Shown here: positions 42,409 through 51,358 of the stretch, one piece after another | Numbering within the stretch: position 1 is the first letter of the stretch | Layout: each line of letters opens with the position of its first letter | DNA from: Actinacidiphila bryophytorum | GTDB taxonomy: Bacteria > Actinomycetota > Actinomycetes > Streptomycetales > Streptomycetaceae | Length of the DNA stretch: 64,000 nt | Direction: 5' to 3' | Assembly: GCF_016916835.1 (NCBI RefSeq) | Contig: NZ_JAFFIX010000008.1 | Span: 62,001 to 126,000, forward strand | Notes under the pieces: generated by a model | Seen by the model: only the letters and a program-made list of their open reading frames with translations | What the model was told of the DNA's origin: nothing | Database searches by the model: none | Made by a program: the position numbers and the translations under genes

Positions 42409-42938
42409 GGCATACTCCTTCCGCTACACCTCCTTCCACTGTGCAGCCGCACGAGGGCAGGTCGCCACACCAGGCACCGCACGCCGGAGCGGTCACAGCG
42501 CAGGCGCCACCGCACGGCGGCACTCCTCCCGCGCCTGCCGGGTCCTCCGGCACCCAGGAGCAGGGCCGAACAACCCACGACAGATGATCTCCGCGGTGGC
42601 AACGTGGACATGAGAGCGCCCGCCGGCTGCCTCGCCCCGCCCGGACCGCACGGCCCCGCCGGGCCACGCACAGGGAACTCGCACCGCAGAGGAGGCATCG
42701 GCGATGACCGGAGGCCTGCACACCGTCCGTGACGTCACGACGTCAAGACGGGGTAGGTTCTCGCCTCGGACCTGATGCCGGCGCCGGCGGTGACCGTCGA
42801 GGATAGCGGCACGCTCTCCGGCGCCGCGCGCATCATGGCCACCAAGCCGCAGCCATGACCACGTGCCGGGATGCACGCCGCACCGCACCGTCGCAGGCTG
42901 GTGGGAGACGGACCCACCACCGGATGGGGGAAGTTCTC
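42409..42938. other. 530 bp intergenic region
   Basis: No convincing gene was found here; open frames lack ribosome sites and codon bias. It must contain promoters for the small DUF1918 gene and the large TPR protein gene, which diverge. A tandem 8 bp repeat GACGTCAC/GACGTCAA at 42731-42746, including the palindrome TGACGTCA, is the only notable site. Confidence 0.5.
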
Positions 42939-45665
42939 GTGATCCATCCGAAGCCGGGCCGAGTGGCCCAGTCCTCCCTCCCCCTGCGATACCCGGGCCG
43001 CCGGTGGCTCGTCTTCGGCGTTCTCACGGCCGGGCTGATCGCCATGGCCTACTGGGCCGGTCGCACCTGGAAGGGCGCCACGGCGGACTGGGGTGCGTGG
43101 ACGTGGCTGAACGACATCTTCGGCGGCGTCGCGGGACTGCTCGTCGGGAGCAACGGCGGCGAGAACGTACCGGCGAGTGCGCGGTTGGCGGCACTCCTGC
43201 TGCTCATCCTCGTCCTCGCCGTGTGGCGACGGGCGCTGCTCGCCCGCAACGCGTACAAACCCGGTCCGGTCGACGTGCAGCCGCTCCAGGACACCACCGG
43301 CAAGTCCGTGGCCCCGCCGGTCGCCGACCTGACCGCACAGCTCCGCAAGCAGCTGTCGGAGACGAGCCTGAACCCCCCGCCCGGCGTCCCGGAACCGCCG
43401 GCGGACAGCTTCCTGGACGTGGTGGGGACCGTCGACCCCGACCCGAAACTCCTCGGGATCAGCATCATGCGGGCGCTGGCACGCCTGAAGCCCAAGATCG
43501 CCTACCAGGTCAGGGGCGAACTGCAGATCCGCGGCAAGGAACCCCGCTACGGCGTGACCGTGACAGTCGTCTCCTACGCGCTCGGCGGCTGCCGCATGAC
43601 GACGGTGTGGGGTTCCAGCTGGAAAGAGGCCGTCCACAGCGCCGCGTACTGGGTCATGTCGTCGCTCCTGCCCGTCACCCGCCCCGGCAAGCTCCAGCCC
43701 TGGCGTGACTGGGTGGGGCGCGAGCTGCCCCCCGCACTGTTCGAAGCGGTCCAGCGAGGGAACCAGCTGGGCAAGGCACATAAGAACGACGAGGCGCTGC
43801 ACTGGTACTACGAGGCTCTGAGACTTGATCCGCTCAACCCTTACCTACGGTTCAAGCTGGCGAAGGTACAGCAGGAATGCGGCCTGTACATCGACGCCCT
43901 CGACACGATGCAGGGCTCGCTCATCTCCGACGGGCAACGGGACGACGACTACACATGGCGCCTCTGGCAGTCCTTCGGCCATCTCCGCCGCCCCCGATAC
44001 CTGCTGTATCTCCGCCGCCGCCCCGACGCGATCGACGTGCGGTACTCCCATGCCATGCTGCTCCGGCTCTACGACCGGAACGATCTGGCTACGCAGTGGT
44101 GCAAGGACAACCGCCGAGACCACTCACGCGAAGCGGTGCGCCAGGGGATCCGCGACCGGCTGACCCCACTGCTCGCGTATCGCTACTGGCCGATCGGCCT
44201 TATGGACTTGGACGGTGGTCCTGAGTCGGGGAGCATGAAGGAGAGGGAGAAGAGTCACGGCCGAGATGCACGAACGAAAGTCGAGGACATTCTCCGCAAC
44301 GGTTCCTGCGACCGCGTACGTCTGTTCTTCCAGCGAGCGTCCGCACAGGAGATGATCAGGCTCGCCTCCGACCGCTGGCTCGCCTTCCTCGTGCCGGGCA
44401 TCTCCTCCACCCGCACGTGGACGGACCTGAGGATCTGCCGCGACCTGCTGTGTCCCATGGAGCTGTCCCGAGCAGAGGACGAGTGCCACATCCATCCGGA
44501 GACCGCGGCGCTTCCACGTTTCGGCCGACGCGAGAACCAGCAATGGCACTCCTCCAACCCGTCGTCCCTGGCGACCGGCTCAGTGGAGGAACTCGAGAAG
44601 CGGATCTGGAAGCACTTGAACTGGCCTCGCTGGCCTCTCCGGATGAAGTGGCCGCTGCGAACGGAAAGCAGGCAGTGGCAGGATCACTACAACGCGGCCT
44701 GCGTTTACGGAGCTGCCATGCGGAACCCCTGGCACCTCAGGAAGGAGAAGACACGGAGGGAACGCGACGACAAGCTGGCCGAGCGCGCCATTCGTGAGCT
44801 GCAAAAGGCGCTGCGCACGTCCGACAGCGCCTACTCCACCGTGACCACCGAGAAGAACATGTGGCTGATCTACGGTGACCCCGACCTGGCGGATCTCAGA
44901 GGAGATCAGGCCTTCACCAACTTCGTCGGTTCCGTGTACCCGCAGCCCAAGGCGCTCGGCGAACCCGAACCCGATCTCGTCCTGCGCCAGATGGCGAGCT
45001 ACGACAAGCGGTTTCTCGCCGCTGAGGCCCACGCGATGGAGGAGTCCTGGCATCGGCGAGGCCGAAGCTGGGGCGAGGACGTCCACTCCATGATCGGCTG
45101 GTTCCGTGAAGAGGAGGACAGGTGGAAGACTCTCCGGTCGATCGCGCAAGAGGAAGCCCATGACTGGCCGACCAGGTTCGAACTGATCAAGAAGGTCAGA
45201 GACGAGTCGGCTGCAGCAGCCCCGGCAGCGGAGGACGTTCCTCCCGGTGTTCCGTCGGCGAAGGACCTGGAGGACCGCAAGGACCGCAAGGACCAGGAGC
45301 ACCTCGCGAAGAACACGGCGGTCCCGGAAGAACTTCGCCTCATACTCAAGGCCTTGGACAAGTACCTGGTGGAGGACGTCCCCGAGTCCGTGCAGGGCCG
45401 CCCCGAGCCGGTGGCCGCCAAGACTCGTGAGTGGCGCACCAGGCTGCTCGCCGCCGACTCCGCGGGGGTCTCCCACCTGCCGCGGAGGGAGGTGGAGGAG
45501 CTCTGCATGGCTTACGCCGGAGCCTGGCAGACCCTCGGCGACTGGTTCGAGTCCCCCACGAAACAGGCGGAGCTCTCCTTTGCCGAGGCAGTGGAGAAAG
45601 TACCGGACCCCCCGCAGAACCTCACGGACCCCCGGGGCCTCGGCGCCCCGGGGAAGTTCTGGTGA
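42939..45665 (+). CDS. Large membrane-anchored TPR-repeat protein of unknown function
   Basis: This 908-residue protein has two N-terminal membrane helices (about 23-41 and 82-98) with a short external loop, so the bulk is cytosolic. Residues about 160-240 form a mixed alpha/beta segment. From about 265, TPR-like helices occur (ELPPALFEAVQRGNQLGKAH, DEALHWYYEALRLDPLNPYL, KLAKVQQECGLYIDALDTM). The C-terminal half is helical and charge-rich, with a DRKDRKDQ patch. No enzymatic motif is seen. GTG 42939 has GGGGGAAG just upstream; ATG 42924 is an alternative. Third positions carry more A/T than the neighbours, suggesting later acquisition. Confidence 0.75.
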   Translation: MIHPKPGRVAQSSLPLRYPGRRWLVFGVLTAGLIAMAYWAGRTWKGATADWGAWTWLNDIFGGVAGLLVGSNGGENVPASARLAALLLLILVLAVWRRALLARNAYKPGPVDVQPLQDTTGKSVAPPVADLTAQLRKQLSETSLNPPPGVPEPPADSFLDVVGTVDPDPKLLGISIMRALARLKPKIAYQVRGELQIRGKEPRYGVTVTVVSYALGGCRMTTVWGSSWKEAVHSAAYWVMSSLLPVTRPGKLQPWRDWVGRELPPALFEAVQRGNQLGKAHKNDEALHWYYEALRLDPLNPYLRFKLAKVQQECGLYIDALDTMQGSLISDGQRDDDYTWRLWQSFGHLRRPRYLLYLRRRPDAIDVRYSHAMLLRLYDRNDLATQWCKDNRRDHSREAVRQGIRDRLTPLLAYRYWPIGLMDLDGGPESGSMKEREKSHGRDARTKVEDILRNGSCDRVRLFFQRASAQEMIRLASDRWLAFLVPGISSTRTWTDLRICRDLLCPMELSRAEDECHIHPETAALPRFGRRENQQWHSSNPSSLATGSVEELEKRIWKHLNWPRWPLRMKWPLRTESRQWQDHYNAACVYGAAMRNPWHLRKEKTRRERDDKLAERAIRELQKALRTSDSAYSTVTTEKNMWLIYGDPDLADLRGDQAFTNFVGSVYPQPKALGEPEPDLVLRQMASYDKRFLAAEAHAMEESWHRRGRSWGEDVHSMIGWFREEEDRWKTLRSIAQEEAHDWPTRFELIKKVRDESAAAAPAAEDVPPGVPSAKDLEDRKDRKDQEHLAKNTAVPEELRLILKALDKYLVEDVPESVQGRPEPVAAKTREWRTRLLAADSAGVSHLPRREVEELCMAYAGAWQTLGDWFESPTKQAELSFAEAVEKVPDPPQNLTDPRGLGAPGKFW

Positions 45666-45988
45666 CGCCCGGCGCCACGCAGGACCTGGCTGAACCGCCG
45701 CTCCCTGTCTGCGCTCCTAGCAGACTGGTGGCGCGGCAGGGACCGCCCGCCGGTCGGACGCCCTCATGCGGGGACTGGCGTACCGGGCGCAACGGCAAGC
45801 CGGCGCCGGCTGACGTCATGGGCGCCGACCGCGGGCCGACCGCACCCGCGTACCGCCCGCCCGCATGAGCCTGACGGCCATCGTGGAGGTCCTGTCGGCC
45901 CTATCGCTTCGTGCCGGCATGGGTGACTCTTGGCAGAGCGGCCAGCAGGGCACTCCCAGGACGAGGACACGGCGAGGCGGTGTCGGCG
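45666..45988. other. Intergenic region with USP promoter
   Basis: This 323 bp gap has no credible gene. Its last 100 bp hold a palindromic box (45887-45902) and a TCGGCCCTATCGC block. The same block, equally placed, lies before the paralogous USP gene at 56.1 kb. Confidence 0.5.
45887..45902. promoter_or_regulatory. Palindromic box 3, weak DevR/OsdR-type site
   Basis: AGGTCCTGTCGGCCCT matches 9 of 12 fixed positions of GGGNCCGNNCGGNCCC. Support comes from position (86 bp before a USP start) and from near identity with box 4, including the following ATCGC. Confidence 0.45.
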
Positions 45989-46852
45989 ATGGCGAAACAT
46001 CTGGTTGTCGGGATCGACGGATCATCCGCGAGCGCGGCGGCGGCGGTATGGGCCGGGGAGGAGGCGGCGGCGGTAGGCGCGGATGTACTTCTGCTCAACG
46101 TCTGGCAGCCGCCGACCGGCGACACGCAGGTCTCCCCCACCCCCGACATACTGCGCCTGTGCGAGGAGGAGCAGCTGCGTGTCGCGGCCGCAAAACTCAT
46201 CGCCCGCAACCCCCGGCTCGACGTCGGGATGGAGCAGGTCACCGGTACTCCCGCCACAGCGCTGGTCGACGCCGCGACGGCCGGTGACGAGATCGTCCTC
46301 GGCTCCCGGAGGCTCGGCAGGATCGCCGGATACCTCTACGGCTCCGTGGGCCTGCACGTTGTCGCGCACAGTGACTGTCCCGTGGTGCTGGTCAGGGCGC
46401 CAGGCAGCCGACCGGGCGGCGCGGGGGCGGGGGTCGTGCTCGCCCTCGATCTCGACCGCCCCTCCGAGGCGTTGACGGCGTTCGCCTTCGAGGAGGCTTC
46501 GGCCAGGGGGGCCGCCCTGCGCGTGGTGTACGTCTGGGACGTCCGCGGTCTGTACGGCTACGGTGGGCCGATGACGGATCGGCAGGAGGCAGCACGGATG
46601 CGCCACGAGCGGGGTCGGGAGCTGGCCCTGTTCATCGAACCCTGGCGTGCCGCGTTCGCAGACGTCGAGGTGACCGCGGACGTCGTCGCAGGCCCCGTGA
46701 CTGACTGCCTCGTCAAGGCGGGGCAGGACTGCGCCCTGCTGGTGGCGGGCCGTCGGCGCCGGCACCTTCCCGTCGGCGTCCGAATCGGCCCCGTCACCCA
46801 TGCGGTCGTCCACCACGCCCCGTGTCCGGTCGCCGTCGTCCCCCACGACTGA
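45989..46852 (+). CDS. Universal stress protein, two tandem USP domains
   Basis: This 287-residue tandem USP starts LVVGIDGSSASAAAAVWAGEEA. The first loop is IVLGSRRLGRIAGYLYGSVG, followed by LHVVAHSDCPVVLVRAPG. The second domain ends ALLVAGRRRRHLPVGVRIGP and THAVVHHAPCPVAVVPHD. It is a close paralog of the USP at 56.1 kb over its whole length, including the shared QPP and GYGGPM/GYAGPM segments. The two also share their upstream box, indicating duplication with the promoter. ATG 45989 is preferred over 45911 by alignment of the two. Confidence 0.88.
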   Translation: MAKHLVVGIDGSSASAAAAVWAGEEAAAVGADVLLLNVWQPPTGDTQVSPTPDILRLCEEEQLRVAAAKLIARNPRLDVGMEQVTGTPATALVDAATAGDEIVLGSRRLGRIAGYLYGSVGLHVVAHSDCPVVLVRAPGSRPGGAGAGVVLALDLDRPSEALTAFAFEEASARGAALRVVYVWDVRGLYGYGGPMTDRQEAARMRHERGRELALFIEPWRAAFADVEVTADVVAGPVTDCLVKAGQDCALLVAGRRRRHLPVGVRIGPVTHAVVHHAPCPVAVVPHD

Positions 46853-47259
46853 GCCCGGCGGTACGACAGCCCAAGTCCGGCGGTAGATCGTCCGCGTCGC
46901 GGATGGCGGGGGCAACCAGCCCGCCGCCGCGCAGGGAGACCGCGACCCCAGGCTGCGGTTCCTGGTCCTGTCCTCACGGCTGCCTCCTCCCGCATGTCGG
47001 CGCAGGTGATCCGCTCGCCGGGGCCGGTTCCGTGCACGGACGCGAGATCCCACCTCCTCCGCCCGGTGGCGGACGGGCCGGGCCGCTGCGGCCGTGCCAC
47101 CTGCTCGCCCGGTCCCCGGCGGAAGGGACATCCCAGGACAAGCGACCTCGGCAGTGGGAGGGTGGCTTAGAGGGCCGGCCCCGCCGGCTGCCGGACCCGC
47201 CGGCCGACGAGCCGGCAGACAGCCGGAGGCGCCATCGTCGCGGGACAGGAGCGCCCGGC
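46853..47259. other. 407 bp intergenic region
   Basis: No coding sequence is convincing here. The frame of the next gene stays open through it but without codon bias. GC-rich inverted repeats such as GGGCCGGGCCG/CGGCC occur around 47085-47100 and 47172-47190 but do not match the palindromic box. It probably holds the terminator of the USP gene and the promoter of the transferase gene. Confidence 0.4.
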
Positions 47260-48660
47260 ATGTCGAACGCGCAGATCACCGACCTCTACGAAGTGTCCAT
47301 GGCGCACTCCTACCTCAGGGAGCGCATGATGTCGGCAGCCACCTTCAGTCTGGCCGTCCGCAAGCTGCCGCCCGGCCGCGGCTACCTCGTCGCCGCCGGG
47401 CTGGAGTCGGCACTGGACATGCTGTCCGGTCTTCGGGTCGACGACGACGACGTCGAGGCCTACGCCTCTGCTCTGGGCCGGCCGGCGGAGGACCTGCGCC
47501 CGCTGTCTGGGCTCACCTTCACGGGTGAGGTGCGGGCCGTACCCGAGGGGACGGTCGTGCTGGCCGGAGAGCCCCTGCTGGAGGTGACAGCTCCGCTGCC
47601 GGAGGCCCAACTCGTCGAGACGATGCTGCTGAACCAGGTGTGCCACCAGACGGCGGTGGCCACCAAGGCGGCTCGGTGCGTCGCCGCCGCGTCGGGCCGG
47701 CCCGTCGTCGACTTCTCCCTGCGGCGGACCCACGGGGTCGAGGCCGGGATGCAGGCGGCCAGACTGGGCGCGATGGCCGGTTTCACCGGAACGAGCAACG
47801 TGGCCGCCGCACGCGCCTTGGGGCTGCCCGCGGTCGGCACCATGGCGCACTCGTACATCGAGGCCTTCGAGGACGAGGAGACGGCGTTCCGGGCATTCGT
47901 CTCCGCCCACCCAGGCCCGGTCACGCTGCTGGTGGACACCTACGACACGGAAGCCGGCGCCCTCACCGCCGCCCGGGTCCTTCGCGACGAGCGACTCGCG
48001 GACGGCTGTGCGGTACGGCTGGACAGCGGCGACCTCGGTGCGCTCGCCGTCCTTGTCAGGCGCATCCTGGACGCCTACGGCCTGCCTTCGGTGCGGATCA
48101 CCGCGAGCGGCGGTCTCGACGAGTACGAGATCGACCGGCTGGTCCGGCTGGGAGCACCCGTCGACGTGTTCGCGGTCGGCACGCGCTTCGGGGTCTGCGA
48201 CGACGCGCCCTCCCTGGATGCCGCGTACAAGCTGGTCGACTACGACGGCCGGCCGACGATGAAACTCTCTCGCGGCAAAGTCACAGCACCCGGGGCCAAG
48301 CAGGTCTTCCGCGGACCAGGCTTCCGCGATGTCGTCGCGCTACGGGACGAACCGGCCCCGGCCGGGACGCGGCCCCTTCTCGCACCCGTCATGCGGCAGG
48401 GACGCCGGCTCGGCAGCCCGCCGACGCTCAGCCGGATGCGTACCGGGCTTCAGACCGGCCTGGCCGACCTGCCGGCGGAAGCACGGCGCACCGCTGACCC
48501 GCAGCCGCCCGAGGCGGCCGAGTCCGTCCGGCTCCGGGAACTGACCGACGCCACCAGAGACCGAATCGAGTCCGTCGCCCTGGCCAATGGCAGACGAAGG
48601 GAGCAGGGAGTCTCCCCTGGGCGGCTCGACTCCCTCCGCAAGCGCCGGACCGCACAGTGA
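47260..48660 (+). CDS. pncB: Nicotinate phosphoribosyltransferase (PncB2 type)
   Basis: This 466-residue enzyme converts nicotinate and PRPP to nicotinate mononucleotide in NAD salvage. It begins ITDLYEVSMAHSYL, the family start. The active-site His is in FSLRRTHGVEAG, and phosphate-binding loops are RLDSGDLG, ITASGGLDEYEI and FAVGTRFGV. ATG 47260 follows AGGAG. The second M. tuberculosis gene of this kind, pncB2 (Rv0573c), belongs to the DosR regulon, which fits this neighbourhood. The USP gene begins 13 bp after its stop. Confidence 0.9.
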   Translation: MSNAQITDLYEVSMAHSYLRERMMSAATFSLAVRKLPPGRGYLVAAGLESALDMLSGLRVDDDDVEAYASALGRPAEDLRPLSGLTFTGEVRAVPEGTVVLAGEPLLEVTAPLPEAQLVETMLLNQVCHQTAVATKAARCVAAASGRPVVDFSLRRTHGVEAGMQAARLGAMAGFTGTSNVAAARALGLPAVGTMAHSYIEAFEDEETAFRAFVSAHPGPVTLLVDTYDTEAGALTAARVLRDERLADGCAVRLDSGDLGALAVLVRRILDAYGLPSVRITASGGLDEYEIDRLVRLGAPVDVFAVGTRFGVCDDAPSLDAAYKLVDYDGRPTMKLSRGKVTAPGAKQVFRGPGFRDVVALRDEPAPAGTRPLLAPVMRQGRRLGSPPTLSRMRTGLQTGLADLPAEARRTADPQPPEAAESVRLRELTDATRDRIESVALANGRRREQGVSPGRLDSLRKRRTAQ

Positions 48661-48673
48661 CGCGGGAGTGACT

Positions 48674-49555
48674 ATGGGTGATGCACCGATCGTCGTGGGT
48701 TACGACGGGTCGCAGGAGAGCCAGGCCGCCGCGGACTGGGCTGTCTGCGAGGCGGAACGACGCCGTGCCCCCGTGGAGTTGCTCTATGCGGGGGACCCGC
48801 CCGCATCGCCGTCCGACAGCGAAGGGCAACGGCGTCTGAGCCATCTGACAGCCGCACGAGAGGCCGAACTGCGCGCGCTGCGCCCGGACATCGAGGTGAC
48901 GACCGTCCATGTCCCGCGTGCACCGGTGGCGGCGCTGGAGAGCGCTGCCGGACGGGCGGCAATGCTGGTCCTGGGGTCGCGAGGGCTGGGCGCCCTTCGC
49001 GGTTTCGTCGTCGGTTCGGTCAGTCAGGAGGTGCTGGTCCGGAGTGTCTGCCCCATGGTGCTGGTGCGCGCGGTCGAACCGCGGTCCGCCGGCGTGGGGG
49101 CTGCCGAGGCACCCAGGTGCGGGACGTCCGGCCGGGACGTCGTCGTCGGTCTCGACATGCGCCACCCGGTGGAGGCAGTCCTGGGCTTCGCCTTCCATGC
49201 CGCTGATCTCCGCGCGGCCCCCCTCCACGTGATGCATGCCTGGGGCCATCCCCCGGGCGGCGAGTACATGGCCTACGGAACGTTCGGAGCCTTCGACGAG
49301 GACGAGGCGGCGAAGGAAGGTCAGCGCCTGGAGGCCGCCCTGGTTCCATGGCGCCGCCGGTACCCCCAGGTGCGTCTGCGTACCACCCTGGCCCGCGGGA
49401 ACGCCTCGGTGCGTCTCGTCGACGCCGGAGCCGACGCGCAGCTCCTCGTCGTCGGGCGTCATCACCGACGCCTGCCGATCGGCCGTCTGGGGCCGGTGAC
49501 GTCCGCGGCGATCCACCACGTCGGGTGCCCCGTCGCCGTTGTCCCCTGCGACTGA
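48674..49555 (+). CDS. Universal stress protein, two tandem USP domains
   Basis: This 293-residue tandem USP begins IVVGYDGSQESQAAADWAV. The first loop is MLVLGSRGLGALRGFVVGSVSQ, canonical for ATP binding. The second domain has VVVGLDMRHPVEAVLGFAF instead of DGS and the loop LLVVGRHHRRLPIGRLGPVTS, so it is probably degenerate. It follows the nicotinate phosphoribosyltransferase gene by 13 bp and is likely cotranscribed with it. Confidence 0.87.
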   Translation: MGDAPIVVGYDGSQESQAAADWAVCEAERRRAPVELLYAGDPPASPSDSEGQRRLSHLTAAREAELRALRPDIEVTTVHVPRAPVAALESAAGRAAMLVLGSRGLGALRGFVVGSVSQEVLVRSVCPMVLVRAVEPRSAGVGAAEAPRCGTSGRDVVVGLDMRHPVEAVLGFAFHAADLRAAPLHVMHAWGHPPGGEYMAYGTFGAFDEDEAAKEGQRLEAALVPWRRRYPQVRLRTTLARGNASVRLVDAGADAQLLVVGRHHRRLPIGRLGPVTSAAIHHVGCPVAVVPCD

Positions 49556-49595
49556 CCGCGGGGCCTCGCGGACCGCCCGTTCGCCGGCGGGCTCC

Positions 49596-51140
49596 CTAGT
49601 CGGGCAGCATGTACGGACGGCGGAAGATCGGGGCTTGGGCGTTTCCGTGCGGTCGTACGGCTGCCAGAGCCTGGGCGACTGCCGCCTCCAGCGGGCCGCT
49701 GGTGTCGACCACGACGGCTTGCGGCCACGGCGGTTCCTCTGCCGCCATGGCGGCGGCCACACCGGCGTCGGCGTCGGAGATGCCGGGCGGGCGCCCGATC
49801 AGCCGGGCAGCGGCCACGTCATCGGGCACCCGGCAGTGCAGCGCGACCACGTCGGCACCGGCGTGTTCCGCCATCCGCAGCGCGGCTTCCCGGCGGCCCG
49901 CGTCGGACCAGGAGGCGTCCAGGACGACGGACTCCCCTTTGGCCAGCAGGGCGGACGCCCGGTCGAGCAGCCTCCCGTACGTCCTGCTGGTCCACTCGGG
50001 CGAATAGATGCCCTCTCGATACCCGGCGGCCGCGTGCTGCTCCGCCGGGATGCCGGCCAGTTCCTTGCGCAGGCGGTCGCTGCTGAGCAGGGTGACACCG
50101 AGTCGATCGGCGAGCGCACCGGAGAGTGTGGACTTCCCACTGCCCGGCAGGCCTCCTACGAGCGTCAGGCCGACGGCAGCCGTGCGCAGGTGGCGCAGTG
50201 CCGTCCCGGTCAGCCGGCGAGCTGTCGCCTCCGCACCCGGCGCGCCCTGTCCCGACTGGATCAGGGCGACCTTCGCACGGACGAACGCACGGTAGGCGAC
50301 GTAGTGGTGCCACAGCGACGACGGTGCCGGATCGCCGGAGAACTCACCGTAGGCGGCCAGGAAGAACGCCGCGGCCTCCGGTGCGCCGAGGTGCTCCAGG
50401 TCCATGGCCAGGAAGGCGGCGTCGTCAAGCCCGTCGACGTAGCGCAGCCGGTCGTCGAACTCCAGGCAGTCCAGAACACGAGGGCCGTCGGACAGGCAGA
50501 AGATGTCGTCGGCAAGCAGGTCACCGTGACCGTCGACCACTCGGCCCTGCTGGATACGAGCGTCGAACAGCTGCAGCCGGCCGCCGAGGTAGCGCCGCAC
50601 CAGCCGCTCCACCTCCTCCAGACCGTCCGGCGGGTCGCCGTCCAAGGCGCGGACCTGTGCGAAGCTGGCCTCCCAGCGCGATGCCAGGGCGTCCCGGCTC
50701 CCTTCCCGGTCCACCTCCGGGCTGCGGGACTGCTGCGAGTGACAAGTGGCGAGCAGCCGGGCGACCTCCCGCAGCGCGTCGTCGAGGGCCTCACCCTCCT
50801 GGACGAGCCGGGACAGGCGGCGCTCGGCCGGCATGCGCCGCATCACGACGACGGGTTCTGGCACATCGGTGTCCGGCCCTCGGAAATCTCCGACACCGAG
50901 ATACACGTCGGGGGCGAAACGCCGGTTGAGGGCGACTTCCCGCTCGCACACGGCCCTCCGGGCCGCCACCGTGGTGAAGTCCAGAAAGGTCATGTCGACG
51001 GGCTTCTTGACCTTGTAAGCGCGATCGCCGACGAAGAACACGACCGCTGTGTGCGTCTCGCGGACCTCTGCACGCGACGCTCCAGCCGAACCCGGGGCCG
51101 ACCGGAGCGCCGACGCGTCAGACTGATGCCGCTCCACCAT
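49596..51140 (-). CDS. APH-like kinase fused to P-loop AAA ATPase (Rv2004c-like)
   Basis: This 514-residue fusion has an N-terminal aminoglycoside-phosphotransferase-like domain (KVKKPVDMTFLDFTT, catalytic loop VVDGHGDLLADDIF, then LDCLEFDDRLRYVD). A C-terminal P-loop kinase domain follows with Walker A GGLPGSGKSTLS, LLSSDRLRKEL and VVLDASWSDAGRR. The same fusion, Rv2004c, is in the mycobacterial DosR regulon. The substrate is unknown. ATG 51140 is chosen because GGAGGTG lies 6 nt upstream; the GTG at 51149 overlaps that site. It follows the sensor kinase gene on the same strand after 218 bp. Confidence 0.87.
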   Translation of the reverse strand: MVERHQSDASALRSAPGSAGASRAEVRETHTAVVFFVGDRAYKVKKPVDMTFLDFTTVAARRAVCEREVALNRRFAPDVYLGVGDFRGPDTDVPEPVVVMRRMPAERRLSRLVQEGEALDDALREVARLLATCHSQQSRSPEVDREGSRDALASRWEASFAQVRALDGDPPDGLEEVERLVRRYLGGRLQLFDARIQQGRVVDGHGDLLADDIFCLSDGPRVLDCLEFDDRLRYVDGLDDAAFLAMDLEHLGAPEAAAFFLAAYGEFSGDPAPSSLWHHYVAYRAFVRAKVALIQSGQGAPGAEATARRLTGTALRHLRTAAVGLTLVGGLPGSGKSTLSGALADRLGVTLLSSDRLRKELAGIPAEQHAAAGYREGIYSPEWTSRTYGRLLDRASALLAKGESVVLDASWSDAGRREAALRMAEHAGADVVALHCRVPDDVAAARLIGRPPGISDADAGVAAAMAAEEPPWPQAVVVDTSGPLEAAVAQALAAVRPHGNAQAPIFRRPYMLPD

Positions 51141-51358
51141 GCGGGACACCTCCGTCTCGTGAGAGGCCGGGACGGCGCCGAGCGTGTCCGCCCGCGGGTG
51201 CCGGGGACCTGCGCGTGGCCGCTGGTCCTTCCAGGACTACCCCAGATCCTCGGCCGCCGCATTCCCCGGGCCGCCGACTGAACGGACCGTGTACCCAGTC
51301 CCCCGCCGACGGCATCCACGGCCGCAGCGGACGGCCGCCGGCAGGGGCCGCGTGGTTA

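Noticed and set aside
42735..43802. A 355-codon frame antisense to the TPR protein
   Set aside because: It has no start signal and no motif. The plus strand has membrane helices and TPR-like repeats.
45270..45300. Short GACCGCAAG repeats as a regulatory or CRISPR-like repeat
   Set aside because: They encode the in-frame DRKDRKD patch of the TPR protein, and there are no spacers.
51221..51240. GGTCCTTCCAGGACTA before the kinase/ATPase fusion as a sixth regulator box
   Set aside because: The half sites are one base too far apart and the match to the consensus is weak. It may be a variant but is not supported.
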